Origin: Plutella xylostella
Taxonomy: Eukaryota > Arthropoda > Insecta > Lepidoptera > Plutellidae
Length of the DNA: 64,000 nucleotides
Direction of reading: 5' to 3'
Assembly (NCBI RefSeq): GCF_932276165.1
Contig: NC_063994.1
Span: 806,001 to 870,000, forward strand
The position numbers were made by a program, and so were the translations under genes. The notes under the pieces were generated by a model. It saw nothing but the letters and a program-made list of their open reading frames with translations. It had not been told where the DNA came from and did no database searches. This document shows, one piece after another, positions 9,449 to 20,433 of the stretch. Position 1 is the first letter of the stretch. Each line of letters begins with the position of its first letter.

Positions 9449-10462
9449 CCGAGTATCAATACATGCGATGACTGCGATAAATTGAACCGATTGACTATAG
9501 AGGAAATTGATACAGAAAAAAAGAAAGAGATTATGAAAGAGAAGGATGATCATTTACAAAAGGCACAACTACGATATGATTTGAAAGCAAAAGACAAAAG
9601 TACCTACCTCCTATGCTGATAAAACAAAGAGAGTCCTTTTTTGGATTTACAGAAATGTCTGCCAACGCCGAGCCTCTCCATCAATCAGTCTTTTAATTTA
9701 CGAAAACTGTGGACACTCAATTTAGTCATCTATGACGCCTCAAGCAAAGAGACACAAAATGTTGCAGGGCGTGGAGGCAATGAAATTGCTTCGTCCATTC
9801 TGGTGTGGTATCAAAAACACCTTGACAATACAATTGAGGAACTGACGATATGGACAGATAACTGCAACGGGCAGAATAGAAATAATATGGTGATTGCGTG
9901 ATATCATATCGTATTTGCACTGTTCCCTAATGTCAAGAGGATTAATCATAAATTCCTGCTGAAAGGGCACGCCCATATGGAAGTGGATTACGTCCACTCA
10001 TTGATTGAACGAAAAAAGAAGCGCCTTAATACGATGGACATCTCAATCCCCCATGACTGGGCTCAATTCATAACAACGTGTGCCGGTCTCAATCCATTTC
10101 AAGTTACTGAAATGAGTTTTAATGATTTTAAATACTTCACACATCTTTTTGAACGGACTGGCGCACTGATACATCGTAAGAAGGGTGCACAAGGAAAAGA
10201 CTTTAAAATAACTCGCACTGTTTGGTGGCAGGTGCGATCCTTCGTTCGTTGGCTAAGTCAAGTTATTGAACGTTTTTGGTTAATAAAAGAACAAGTAACC
10301 TCCTTCTTACCAAACTTAGATACGCGATTAGCTAAGAAGCACCTTGAGTTCGTAACAAATAAGCACAATATGTTGGTTGAGGCTTTTCTAATAGATATTT
10401 TAAAATATCTAAATACGCTCAATACAGCGTTAAGTACAATGAAATGGAAAATTTATATGTGA
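9449..10462 (+). pseudogene. DUF7869-type TE protein with in-frame stops
   Basis: One continuous frame is interrupted by adjacent stops at 9617-9622 and TGA at 9899-9901, with no frameshift. It begins with a Cys pair and a charged helical segment (CDDCDKL, then Lys/Glu-rich), followed by DLQKCLPTP, the motif LTIWTDNCNGQNRN, and HKFLLKGHAHMEVDYVHSLIER. This order is that of the DUF7869 proteins widespread in insect genomes, where the Asp/His motifs suggest a nuclease-like fold. The function is not established and the element type is unclear. The C-terminal part from 9977 is open for 161 codons. Confidence 0.6.
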
Positions 10463-10701
10463 TCTGATACAAAGCGTCTCCTTTTCGTCGTAAACTGGAT
10501 ATGTTTGAAAAGGATATTGCAAGACAAAAAATTACAGCCTTCGAAAGCACATACCTACCTGCTAATATTTATTTTCACGTAGGTCAGCAGAAATTACGGC
10601 AGAAGTTACCGAAGGGTCCCTAGGAATGACCATAGAAGTACAGAATGTGTATGTTTTCATCATTATAAATATTATCGTGAAATGTTCAGTAATGGGGAAG
10701 C

Positions 10702-10857
10702 CTTAGTGCTAATTTCACCATTCTCGGTTAGAGCATAACCAGGGAGTAGTGGTTAAATTTTGACACTTCTGTCATGAATTTTATATGGAGATGACGTTTA
10801 ATTTATAAATCAGTCCCTGTCGGTTAGATAACCGAGAATGGAGAAATTGGCACTTAG
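10702..10857. mobile_element. MITE of the CGGTTAGATCATAACC family, full copy
   Basis: Ends CTTAGTGCTAATTTCACCAT and ATGGAGAAATTGGCACTTAG are inverted copies, continuing into TTCTCGGTTAG and ATAACCGAGAA. About 156 bp. Relatives are at 2636 and 2751. Confidence 0.75.
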
Positions 10858-11191
10858 TCTTATTTTTAAATTATGTGTCAGATCGGTACGGCATCGTCAA
10901 AAAATTTCAAAATGGATAGGCGCAGGAACAATCCTTGTATTTTTTTTAGATAAATTAACTAAATTTTGTACGCACAACTCAGCATTTGGTTGTACTCTGC
11001 AAAATAATATTCTTGTGTGAGCCACTCACACATTGTTAGAGATTATGTGCTGACAGCGCTTGCATGCGCGCCCTCAATTTGGGTAATTCTTGACATCATT
11101 GTAAGTATTTTATACATTTAAGTTTTTAGTGCATTATAGACCATTGAACATATCAGTTCGTTCTTATTTGACAACCTTTTGCACTCAAATC
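10858..11191. other. no recognisable feature
   Basis: AT-rich flank of the retrotransposon. No gene or repeat recognised. Confidence 0.4.
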
Positions 11192-11640
11192 TGACACCTT
11201 TAGGGCTTGACCGTAACAACAGCCCGAACATTGGTCCTTCGAGCCATCGAACTAGACCTCGCGGTAATTTCGGAAAACGTGTTTAAGGACGGTTAAATTC
11301 GTTGTTAAGAACTATCGGCGCGGTTTAGTTCTGAACTAGCTACCTATCACGGATTGCAGTGCAGTGAAACATTGACAGTAAAGTGACATATCATAGAAAT
11401 CAAACAGATTTCTATTGACACAGTGCTGTTGTGCTTTATTTTGACATTTTATAACGGGAGGCGATTAAAGTCTACCGGGTACAGGACTTGTGAGAGGCCA
11501 GGCAGGCTTCCACGGACAGCAAGTTTGAGGCCACGTCGGCTACAATCTGACATTCTACCTTCGACGACTCAGCGGCAGTACTTCAGACGTTAAGGAGAGT
11601 AGGACATCTATCCACTCCATATATCCAAGTAAGATCTTTC
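11192..11640 (+). repeat. 5' LTR and untranslated leader of the BEL element
   Basis: Starts TGACACCTTT. The segment contains no coding frame and ends before the ATG at 11660. The LTR/leader boundary and the primer-binding site were not identified with certainty. Confidence 0.55.
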
Positions 11641-11659
11641 CAATTCTTAAGTCATAAAT

Positions 11660-14600
11660 ATGGAGGCGGTCCTAGCTAAACAGAAGGAGCTGATCGCGGA
11701 CATCACGAAGGTACGTGACAACTTTAAAAAGGATAGTAGTCTACGCAAGACGCCAGAGTATCTCAAGAAAAGGCTAGAAACTCTCGAGAGACTCTGGGAA
11801 GAATTCCAGAGTGCCCACAATCTACTTGACACTTACACTGACAGGGCACACGAATATTTTAGCCGTGACATATACGCTACAACCAAATCCCTCTATGAGG
11901 AGGTAAAGATGTTAATAACATCAAGCGGCAATTCGGACAAGTGCGATATACAGATGAGCACATCGCAAGCATCCCGAAATGTTTCGGAATTAATGCAACA
12001 GCAGCAGACCAACTACAGAGCATTTAAAAGGTTAGTAGACGGGCTGGTGATTGACAACATTGAAGACAAGTGGGAGATTGATGATGAGATTCGCAACTTA
12101 CAATTGAGATGGAATCACATTGACAGTTTACATTTACAAATTGACAACGTTATTCAAGGTGCAGATCATGGCTACGAGCAAGAGTTTTTGGCATACGAAC
12201 GAACGTACAAACAGACGAAAAGGGAGTTGAATAAGAAACTTGGGGCAATGATTCACCAGCATCAGGCTACTCCACAGGCGGAGATACCTAAGTTCTCAGG
12301 AGACTACACGCAGTGGCCTACTTTCCTCGACCTGTTCAGGGGAGCCATACACGAGCACCCTGGACTATCAAAGGCACAGAAGATGCAACATCTGAAGGGG
12401 AAACTACGTGGGGAAGCTGAACGGCTTATCCAGCATCTCCATGTATCGTCTGACAATTATGACACAGCGTGGGAAATAATCAACCACAGGTACAATAATG
12501 AGCAGATCTTATTCACCAAACACATCGAAACATTTTTAAACCAGCCGGCTATACAAAAACAGAACTCCTCTGACCTTAAAAAACTACACGACACTACCCT
12601 GGAATCCATATACGCTATCCGCAACTTAGGCGTCGATATAACATCGTGGGACCCCTTGCTTGTTCACTTGCTAGCAAAGAAGCTGGACCCATTGACATAC
12701 AGTGATTACATGGAGTCACGCCGTTCACCGCGTGACTTACCCACGTTCGACGAATTTATGGGATTCTTGGAGGCAAAGTTTACGGCGTTAGAACCTATAA
12801 ATAAGAAGGAGAGGAATGAGACAGCATCATCTATCAAGCCAACGCAACAGATGCCACAGCGAGAGAAATTTGACAAGATGAATAAACCGGCTAGTAACCG
12901 ATTTAACTATACCTACAATTCACATCCTGTAGTATTGAAATGTGGCATATGCAAGACCAACTCTCATGCAATTTTTCAATGTAGGACATTTCGCAATATG
13001 GCACCATACATGAAGCTACAAACAATTAAGAGTCACGGAATCTGCATAAATTGTCTCTATGTGCACGAAAATAATAAATGCAACTCAAATAAACGGTGTC
13101 GCGAATGTGATGAATCGCACAATACGCTATTGCATGACGCTATAAAAATGGAACAGCCGCGAGGTGCGATGAACGCCAACACGTACCAACAGCGTCAGCA
13201 AAATGCAAACCATATCGGGCACGACGATGACGCAATACTCCTTACGACTGTTCAGGTACGAGTCCAGGCCGTGGATGGAACATTTATCAATCTCCGCGGG
13301 CTTCTGGATCAGGGTTCCCAGGTGAGCTTGGTCAGTGAAAACGCAGCACAACGACTAGGGCTACCGAGACAACAATGCAATGCGGTGGTATCAGGAGTAA
13401 CATCGACCACCAAGAAAGGAAAGGGAAAGATACAGTTGGTATGCAAATCTATTCACGATGAGTACACGTTTACAGCTGACGCCCTCGTTATGAATAAGGT
13501 TACTAATAACCTACCGAACCATTCGATTTCCAACCGAACTTATGAACATGTGCAACACCTACAGCTAGCCGATCCACAATTTAATATTTCCAATCCAATT
13601 GACATGCTGCTCGACGCAAAGGTTTACTCGGAGATATTAATGTCTGGACTGCTAAAAGGAGCGGTATCGGAACCTATCGCACAACAAACTAGGTTAGGGT
13701 GGATTATCTCTGGTAGGGTGACCACACTAAACTGCAACGTGGTGATCAACAACATGGACGATATTTCCGCATACTGGGAGATGGAGGACATAACTACGTC
13801 GGCCACTGAAATGACAACGCAAGATAAGTTTTGCGAAGATCTGTACGCATCGACCACAAAACGATTGCCAAGTGGAAGATATGAGGTACGCCTACCCATG
13901 AAGCCACGATTTGAACAACAACTGGGGAATTCCAAACCACAGGCTATAGCGCAATTCAAACAGCTAGAAAGGAAGCTGTCTAAAAATGACAATCTTCGTG
14001 AAGATTACAAACGCTTCATGAATGAATATCTGACATTAGGGCACATGAAAGAGTGTGTGATCAGCAACAATCCGCAATGTTTCCTACCACATCACGGGGT
14101 CCACAAACAGGACTCCACGACTACGAAACTGCGAGTCGTCTTCAACGCTTCCAATAAAACATCCTCAGGTTACAGTGTCAATGACCTCATGGAGTGCGGA
14201 CCTAAATTGCAAACAGACATTCAGGGATTACTGTTACGCTGGCGAGTGCATAAATACGTCCTCACGGCAGATTGTGAGAAAATGTACCGGATGGTTTTAC
14301 TTGACGAACAAGATCAACAGCTGCAGAAGATAATCTGGCGCGAGAATCCACAGAAGGCCATAAAGGAATATCACCTCTGTACTTTAACCTATGGGATGAA
14401 GGCCAGCCCATATTTGGCTATCAGAACCCTACAGCAGCTCGCTAAGGATGACATGGAAAAGTACCCCCTCGCCGCTAAGATAATACTGCATGATAAGGAT
14501 TTATATGTGGACGACTTACTAACTGGCAGTAACACCATAGAACAAGCGCAAATGATTCAGCAAGAATTGATCCAGCTGTTGCGAGGCGGAGGATTTAACC

Positions 14601-17600
14601 TGAGGAAATGGTCCAGCAATAGTCCATCACTTCTAAAGGACCTGTCGGTAGATCAACTCAACGCAACCACCATTGATTTTAAAAATGCAGACTCAACTAA
14701 AGCCCTAGGATTACAATGGAACGCAGCCTCTGACACTTTCACGTTTAAATACGACTACGCGTCCATTGAAATGACAAAACCGCTCACAAAGCGACGATTG
14801 CTATCTGTTATATCCAAGGTGTTCGACCCGCTTGGATGGCTAGCTCCGATTTCAATAAAAACCAAACTATTATTTCAGTCTGTGTGGGCTAGTGGGATTG
14901 AATGGGATGACACAGTAGAACCAAAGGTCCAGCAGGAATGGAGTTTATTGAGAGAGGACTTACTTAATCTTGACAAATTCAGCATCCAAAGATGGATTGG
15001 TGACACCAACACACCTTGTGACATACATGCTTTCTGTGATGCATCGGAGAAGGCATTTGCATGTGTGATTTACCTAAAGTCGAAAGACGAGCAAGGAAAA
15101 ACAACCGTTAAACTTATCGCAGCAAAGACCAAATTAGCGCCACTCAAGAAACCGATCACATTACCAAGGCTGGAGTTATGTGGCGCGCTTTTATTAATAA
15201 AATTGCTGACAAAGATAAAAGAAGCGTTACCAAACACTGACATACCCGTCTACGGATGGTGTGATTCTAAGGTGGTGTTAGGTTGGCTGCAAGGTGAACC
15301 TACACGATGGAAGACCTTCATAGCAAACAGAGTGAAGGAAATAACTGACATTTTGCCATCAACAAACTGGAGGTATGTAAAGTCCGCTGAAAACGCCGCG
15401 GACTGTGCGACTCGAGGCCTCACTCCATCGCAGCTAGCAGAACATCCGTTGTGGTGGGAAGGACCTACGTGGCTCAAAGATGACACTCCTCCATCTGACA
15501 TAAAAATTTACAGTCCTCAAATTGAGTTGAAAACTAATAAATTATGCAACGTAGTACAGACAACAGCTCCGTTGATTCTAGAACTACTGAATAAATACAG
15601 TTCAATAATAGTCATCGTTCGAATCATATGTAGAATATCACGTTTCATAACAAACACACGGAAGAAAGGTCATGGTACGCAATCATCATATTTGACAACG
15701 GGCGAAATAGAAGCCGCATACATCAGCATTATAAAGGCCGTGCAAGCATATTATTACGAGCAGGACTTATCGCGATTACATCGTAAGGAAACAGTGAGTA
15801 GTAAAAGTAGCTTGTTGGGACTAAACCCGTTCCTTGACAAAAACGGCATCATGAGAGTGGGAGGTAGATTGCACAGATCGAACTTGACAGATGTCCATAA
15901 ACACCCTGTCATCATTCCTCACGATTCAAAACTGACAACCCTTCTTATGGATCAAGCACACAGAGCCACATTACACGGTGGTCCCAAGTTGACACTAGGA
16001 TTTTTAAGGAATCGTTGGTGGGTAATAGGAGGCACCCGAGCCGTCAAGAAATACATTCGGACGTGCGTTAAGTGCCGCCGATTTGACAACACCAAGCAAG
16101 ACCAGCTCATGGCTAACTTACCAGAGCCGAGAATCACTCCCTCAAGACCTTTCACGCATACAGCGGTGGACTTCACTGGACATGTCGAGCTGAAGGTCAA
16201 CAAAGGACGAGGCGTAAAAACCACCAAGGGATACATCGCTGTATTCGTATGCCTGGCTACAAAGGCTGTGCATTTGGAACTTGTGTCTGACTTGAGCTCC
16301 GCCGCGTTCCTAGCGGCATTCAAAAGAATGTGTTCCCGAAGATCATCCCCTAAACATCTGTACAGCGACAACGCGACAAACTTTGTAGGAGCCGCCCGAT
16401 CACTCAGACAAGAACACAAACAAGCGCTACAACACTATATTAACAATGCCCTTTTGACTGACATCGCAGAATTAGGAGTCACGTGGCACTTCAATGCGCC
16501 AGCGTGGCCTAGTGGCAACGGACTAGCTGAAGCTGCTGTCCGTAGTATGAAGCACCATCTAAAGAGAGTACTGGGGGAACAAAAATTGACATTCGAGGAA
16601 TTTACAACTCTTCTGACCCAAATCGAGGCGTGCCTCAACTCCAGACCCCTGTACGCACTCACTGAAGATGCTGATGACATTGACATTTTAACCCCAGGCC
16701 ATTTCTTAGTTGGAGGGCCAATCCTGACAACAGTAGCTCCTGAAACTGACGTAAGTTGCCTAAAGACACGGTGGCAACTAACAGAAAGGATGCATCGTGA
16801 CTTCTGGAAAAGATGGTCACAAGACTACCTTCATCACCTGCAAACAAGAAGCAAGTGGACGCGACCAAAGAAAAATGTGACCATCAATGACATAGTCCTT
16901 ATCAAAGAGGACAACATGCCACCGTCCAAATGGGCCCTCGGGAAGGTATCAGATCTCCATCCTGGACCAGATGGACTCGTGCGCGTTGTGACTGTGAAGA
17001 CAAAAGGAGGGGTATTCATGAAGAGACCCATCGTGAAACTAGTGTTCTTACCCATCAATCACGAACCTGCACCTGACACTGCGATGCTAAGTCCAAAGCA
17101 GAACGACCCTCTCCCTGCTCAGCAAACCACGCGCCCGCAACGTAGGAGAAAGCGAAGACCGAATGTATTACTATCCGCTCTACTACTCTTCATGTCTTTG
17201 ATCACGCCGACCATACAACACGACTTCTTGGACACACCATTGAATAATAGCAACACGCTTTATTTTGACAAAATAACTGACCTAGGGATTATTCAAGATC
17301 ACTGGAAGATCATCGTATACTACAATATGACAGCATACTGGCAAAGTGTATCGGATGTCAGTAATTACATACAACATCTGTCCAGCCTATGCAAAAAGGA
17401 ACCAACATTCAGTGTAATTGCCAATCAGTTCGAACATGAACTAAGGGAACTCGTGCACTACAACAATTTGCTGACGAATCCACCTCCGAATCGCAAGAAG
17501 CGAGGCCTAATAAATGGCGTCGGATACGTGGCGAACTCACTCTTCGGCGTACTGGATGACAGATTCGCGCAAAAATATGAGCAAGACATTGCCGCCATTA

Positions 17601-18208
17601 GTCAAAAAGAGAACCACCTACTAAATCTTTTTAAAAATCAAACCTCCATTCTTGAAGCTGAAAATAACATTCTCAAGCGAAATGAAAAGGTCATGAATAA
17701 ACAGTTCGCCATCATTAATCAACAATTAAAAAACATTTCGGAAGAAGTACATCAGTCGAAAAGGATCAACGAAAACGTACTAGAAGCATTTTACATTATC
17801 TCTTCGGCTATATCAATTGATGTCATTATGTCCAACCTCCGACGGACCCAAGATACCCTCATTGACACCGTCACCAATATCTACTATGGCCGTCTGGATG
17901 TTCATTTACTCTCACCTGAACAAATTCAAGAACAGCTGAACATTATCTCGGGTCAGCTGCAAGAAGACCTGATGATTCCAGCCAAAGACATCAAAGATTT
18001 ATATAGCTTATTGCATATCCAAGCCAGAGTAACTAAAAAGTACCTTATCATGGAGATTCGCTTACCTCTTCTGAACCATGATCATTTTGAGCTCGACTGT
18101 GCCATATCAATCCCACAAAAACAAGGTGACCGCACTATATATACAATCGCTCAAACCAAGTACGTAGCTGTCAATGTGAGAAAAGATACTTTAATGCCTT
18201 GCATCTGA
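11660..18208 (+). CDS. BEL/Pao gag-pol-env polyprotein (2182 codons)
   Basis: One uninterrupted frame. In order: coiled N-terminal gag and a DUF1759-type region (about 1-400); zinc-knuckle-like Cys/His clusters (about 428-490, with CGICKTNSHAIFQC); an aspartic protease of the DUF1758 type with LLDQGSQVSLV near 549; reverse transcriptase with the catalytic box YVDDLLTG near 949; RNase H near 1121-1250 (AFCDAS, LELCGAL); integrase zinc domain (1434-1472), integrase core with acidic residues near 1503, 1570 and 1622, and a DUF5641-like end; then an envelope-like region from about 1835, with a hydrophobic leader and a furin-type site NRKKR near 1945 before a Gly-rich segment as in insect F-type Env proteins. 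Env appears truncated: no membrane anchor is visible, and the stop codon is the first TGA of the LTR remnant. Fusion of env to pol in one frame is unusual. Confidence 0.85.
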   Translation: MEAVLAKQKELIADITKVRDNFKKDSSLRKTPEYLKKRLETLERLWEEFQSAHNLLDTYTDRAHEYFSRDIYATTKSLYEEVKMLITSSGNSDKCDIQMSTSQASRNVSELMQQQQTNYRAFKRLVDGLVIDNIEDKWEIDDEIRNLQLRWNHIDSLHLQIDNVIQGADHGYEQEFLAYERTYKQTKRELNKKLGAMIHQHQATPQAEIPKFSGDYTQWPTFLDLFRGAIHEHPGLSKAQKMQHLKGKLRGEAERLIQHLHVSSDNYDTAWEIINHRYNNEQILFTKHIETFLNQPAIQKQNSSDLKKLHDTTLESIYAIRNLGVDITSWDPLLVHLLAKKLDPLTYSDYMESRRSPRDLPTFDEFMGFLEAKFTALEPINKKERNETASSIKPTQQMPQREKFDKMNKPASNRFNYTYNSHPVVLKCGICKTNSHAIFQCRTFRNMAPYMKLQTIKSHGICINCLYVHENNKCNSNKRCRECDESHNTLLHDAIKMEQPRGAMNANTYQQRQQNANHIGHDDDAILLTTVQVRVQAVDGTFINLRGLLDQGSQVSLVSENAAQRLGLPRQQCNAVVSGVTSTTKKGKGKIQLVCKSIHDEYTFTADALVMNKVTNNLPNHSISNRTYEHVQHLQLADPQFNISNPIDMLLDAKVYSEILMSGLLKGAVSEPIAQQTRLGWIISGRVTTLNCNVVINNMDDISAYWEMEDITTSATEMTTQDKFCEDLYASTTKRLPSGRYEVRLPMKPRFEQQLGNSKPQAIAQFKQLERKLSKNDNLREDYKRFMNEYLTLGHMKECVISNNPQCFLPHHGVHKQDSTTTKLRVVFNASNKTSSGYSVNDLMECGPKLQTDIQGLLLRWRVHKYVLTADCEKMYRMVLLDEQDQQLQKIIWRENPQKAIKEYHLCTLTYGMKASPYLAIRTLQQLAKDDMEKYPLAAKIILHDKDLYVDDLLTGSNTIEQAQMIQQELIQLLRGGGFNLRKWSSNSPSLLKDLSVDQLNATTIDFKNADSTKALGLQWNAASDTFTFKYDYASIEMTKPLTKRRLLSVISKVFDPLGWLAPISIKTKLLFQSVWASGIEWDDTVEPKVQQEWSLLREDLLNLDKFSIQRWIGDTNTPCDIHAFCDASEKAFACVIYLKSKDEQGKTTVKLIAAKTKLAPLKKPITLPRLELCGALLLIKLLTKIKEALPNTDIPVYGWCDSKVVLGWLQGEPTRWKTFIANRVKEITDILPSTNWRYVKSAENAADCATRGLTPSQLAEHPLWWEGPTWLKDDTPPSDIKIYSPQIELKTNKLCNVVQTTAPLILELLNKYSSIIVIVRIICRISRFITNTRKKGHGTQSSYLTTGEIEAAYISIIKAVQAYYYEQDLSRLHRKETVSSKSSLLGLNPFLDKNGIMRVGGRLHRSNLTDVHKHPVIIPHDSKLTTLLMDQAHRATLHGGPKLTLGFLRNRWWVIGGTRAVKKYIRTCVKCRRFDNTKQDQLMANLPEPRITPSRPFTHTAVDFTGHVELKVNKGRGVKTTKGYIAVFVCLATKAVHLELVSDLSSAAFLAAFKRMCSRRSSPKHLYSDNATNFVGAARSLRQEHKQALQHYINNALLTDIAELGVTWHFNAPAWPSGNGLAEAAVRSMKHHLKRVLGEQKLTFEEFTTLLTQIEACLNSRPLYALTEDADDIDILTPGHFLVGGPILTTVAPETDVSCLKTRWQLTERMHRDFWKRWSQDYLHHLQTRSKWTRPKKNVTINDIVLIKEDNMPPSKWALGKVSDLHPGPDGLVRVVTVKTKGGVFMKRPIVKLVFLPINHEPAPDTAMLSPKQNDPLPAQQTTRPQRRRKRRPNVLLSALLLFMSLITPTIQHDFLDTPLNNSNTLYFDKITDLGIIQDHWKIIVYYNMTAYWQSVSDVSNYIQHLSSLCKKEPTFSVIANQFEHELRELVHYNNLLTNPPPNRKKRGLINGVGYVANSLFGVLDDRFAQKYEQDIAAISQKENHLLNLFKNQTSILEAENNILKRNEKVMNKQFAIINQQLKNISEEVHQSKRINENVLEAFYIISSAISIDVIMSNLRRTQDTLIDTVTNIYYGRLDVHLLSPEQIQEQLNIISGQLQEDLMIPAKDIKDLYSLLHIQARVTKKYLIMEIRLPLLNHDHFELDCAISIPQKQGDRTIYTIAQTKYVAVNVRKDTLMPCI

Positions 18209-18784
18209 CACCTTTAGGGCTTGACCGTAACAACAGCCCGAACAATTCTTATATCAGAAAAAAAAGGTCTTACATCATATTTTAGGAAGAAAACAATCGT
18301 GACTGCCGTGGCTGCCAAATCTCGCAGCCTAATCAACGATGCCGACAGCAACCGTGTAGAATGCTTCAATAGCATAGTTGCGAAATTCGTAGGCGGTAAA
18401 CGTGTCAACTTTTCTTTAAAACGAGCATACCAAGCTCGTTGTGAAGCAGCTGTCGTTGACTTTAATAAAAAAAACCGCTAGGCAGAAATCCAAATACGAA
18501 GGTAGACAGATACTTGAATCTTGAAGGGCAAATCGTTGCAAAAACATAAATAAAAAGAAAAGTAAGAGACGCCTTTTTCCTAAGTCCAACTTGTACACAC
18601 GGCAACGTCAAATGGTTGGCAGGGCACACTAACGCAGTGTATGTGTGTGTGTGTCGGCGACGTCAACGTAATCATTTAGTTCTCGGCACCAACACACGGA
18701 TATTGTAAACATGTAGTTGTGCCAGTGACAATGATTCATTGTTTTTATGATATGAAGCAAAATTTTGCCGGGCATCATAACAGA

Positions 18785-18856
18785 TTGAATGGCTCAGTTG
18801 GTATGATACAAGACTGACTTAAACCAAGACGGGGGTTCAAATCCCGTTGGACCTTA
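18785..18856 (+). repeat. tRNA-like segment, forward
   Basis: Box A TGGCTCAGTTGG and box B GGTTCAAATCC match the consensus with about 35 bp between them. The T-stem does not pair fully and the anticodon arm is irregular, so this looks like a tRNA-derived sequence, not a working tRNA gene. Confidence 0.5.
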
Positions 18857-19154
18857 ATTATTCCTTTTTTATTTCTTTTTATAGATTTAATTTATCTTTC
18901 AAGATGGTTAATAATAGAATTGTAGCATATACGAATAAAAGCAACACATGAAACAAGTTACGATGCGTTAAAATTACCAAATTTTTTATAAACATTTTTT
19001 AAACTTAAAGGTTGTTACGTTTTTGTTGTTTTTCGTTATAAAACATAGTTCTAGTTTATATTATTAAGGAAAATTTAAAACAATATAAACAGTTTTAAAT
19101 CATAATAAACATCAGACAGTAAGTAAAATAAAAGAATTAAGTAAAATAAAAATA

Positions 19155-19224
19155 CCCCACTGTGGACTCGAACACACGACCTACGTTTCATAAGTCTAAC
19201 TTTCTACCAATGAGCTACGAAGTG
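19155..19224 (-). repeat. tRNA-like segment, reverse
   Basis: On the minus strand, box A TAGCTCATTGG and box B GTTCGAGTCC stand at tRNA spacing. The T-stem has mismatches. It faces the segment at 18785 within the same element. Confidence 0.5.
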
Positions 19225-20066
19225 TATATACACAGGTAGTGAAATTTTGCTTCAGGTCAATAACTAACTATTTAAATTACACGACCGATTGATATGTTTA
19301 TTTCACAGCTGGTGTTCGGGCGTTTGCCTACGCGCAAACTCGTTTATGCTGCTGTGTGTGTGTGCGGTTTGTTACTGGTGTGTAATCCGCTTTTATGCAT
19401 ACATAGACCACGTTAGTGTGCACACATACACTACGTTAGTGTGCCCTGCCAACCATTTGGCGTTGCCGTGTGTACTATGGTGAGATTGGTGACAACTGCC
19501 AAAAACCTGACATGCCCGAAGATGTTTTGGAAAGATGTAAGGAGCAATACCATCAACGATATCGAAAGAGTAATGAAGAAAAAGCGACAATAGAAAGAAA
19601 CACCATTTTGCAAAAAGATTCGAGAGAATGGTTGGAGTTGCGTCGCAGTCTCATCACAGCTTCAAACTTTTCTAGAGTAATAAAACGAAAACAAAATATG
19701 AGCGCTAAGAACCTCGGTAAAGACATACTACTTATATAAAAAAGACCTAAGTCATAACCGCGCTCTCTTTATAGATAAAATAATTCCTTTTTTAGGAGCT
19801 ACCCCCGATGATCTCATAGGAGAAGACACAATCGTTGAAATTAAATGTCCAATTTCCGTCTATCGAACTAGTCTAGGGAGGAAGCTATTGCGACCAAAAA
19901 AGTTATGCTTTGGAAAAAGTCTGGCGCAGTCAGTGCTCACGGTGAATCAGAATCACCCCTGGTATATACAAGTCCAAGGCCAATTACATGTCACTGGAAG
20001 AAATAAATGCATTTTTGCGGTATGGTCTGGTATTAATCAAGATTTGACGACACATTGTGGGATATG

Positions 20067-20433
20067 AAAATGAAGGAAAAACTGATTTCTTTTTATAAAA
20101 AGTAATTGTTACCAAGACATATTCGGAATATGATTAACTTTTGAAAGACTATTTTTTTTGTTTTTGTTTCATCATATTATTATTTTATACTTAAAATTTA
20201 AATGGATAAATGCAAATTTGAAAGAGCTGTATGAGAAATAAAAAATAAAAATATTAACATTTCTAACAATATTTTTTCTATTGCTATAAAATGTGTTGTT
20301 AGGTTGTTGGTAGGTATATAATTATAGAAAAATATATGGTAATAATTTTTTACGACGACTTTGCTAGTGATACCGTAGAAAATATTAGTTTTTTTTTTAT
20401 TTATTCATCTGTTTGCTAGACAAGTAAACGAAA
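20067..20433. other. AT-rich spacer
   Basis: No gene or repeat recognised between the YqaJ and P-type remnants. Confidence 0.4.

Larger units (their letters stand above)
11192..18244 (+). mobile_element. BEL/Pao LTR retrotransposon with Env
   Basis: The polyprotein at 11660-18208 is flanked by a shared 39-bp sequence starting TGACACCTTTAGGGCTTGAC, at 11192-11230 and 18206-18244. The upstream copy begins the 5' LTR, whose right edge lies between about 11450 and 11640 but cannot be fixed by eye. The downstream LTR is cut off after 39 bp and joined to an unrelated YqaJ-type sequence. The body looks intact, while the missing 3' LTR would prevent normal reverse transcription. Confidence 0.85.
18597..19471. 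mobile_element. 875-bp inverted-repeat element with GTAC duplication
   Basis: Arms of about 50 bp start ACACGGCAACGTC and end GCGTTGCCGTGT. GTAC at 18593-18596 and 19472-19475 is a 4-bp target duplication. Removing the element with one GTAC joins the YqaJ frame as PKSNLYYGEIGD. Inside lie two tRNA-like segments facing each other (18785 and 19155), bracketed by a further inverted GAAGCAAAATTT/AAATTTTGCTTC pair. No transposase is encoded. The 4-bp duplication is compatible with several cut-and-paste superfamilies. Confidence 0.7.
18245..20066 (+). pseudogene. YqaJ-nuclease-type TE gene, broken
   Basis: The 18245-18480 part encodes the NRVECFNSIVAKFVGGKRVN segment that precedes YqaJ domains in insect TE proteins. 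After an inserted element (18597-19471) comes WLELRRSLITASNFSRVIKR (about 19630), the start of the YqaJ fold. From 19790 follow FLGATPDDLIGEDTIVEIKC and QVQGQLHVTG, holding the Asp/Glu-x-Lys and Gln residues of this exonuclease family. Stops, frameshifts and a deletion of roughly 50 codons between 19738 and 19790 make it non-functional. The upstream part was replaced by the BEL element. Confidence 0.65.

Noticed and set aside
11647..17058. Minus-strand open frames opposite the BEL polyprotein
   Set aside because: Shadows of a long coding frame; no domain or independent signal.
18785..19224. Two functional tRNA genes
   Set aside because: Box A and B fit but T-stems mismatch and anticodon arms are irregular; better called tRNA-like.
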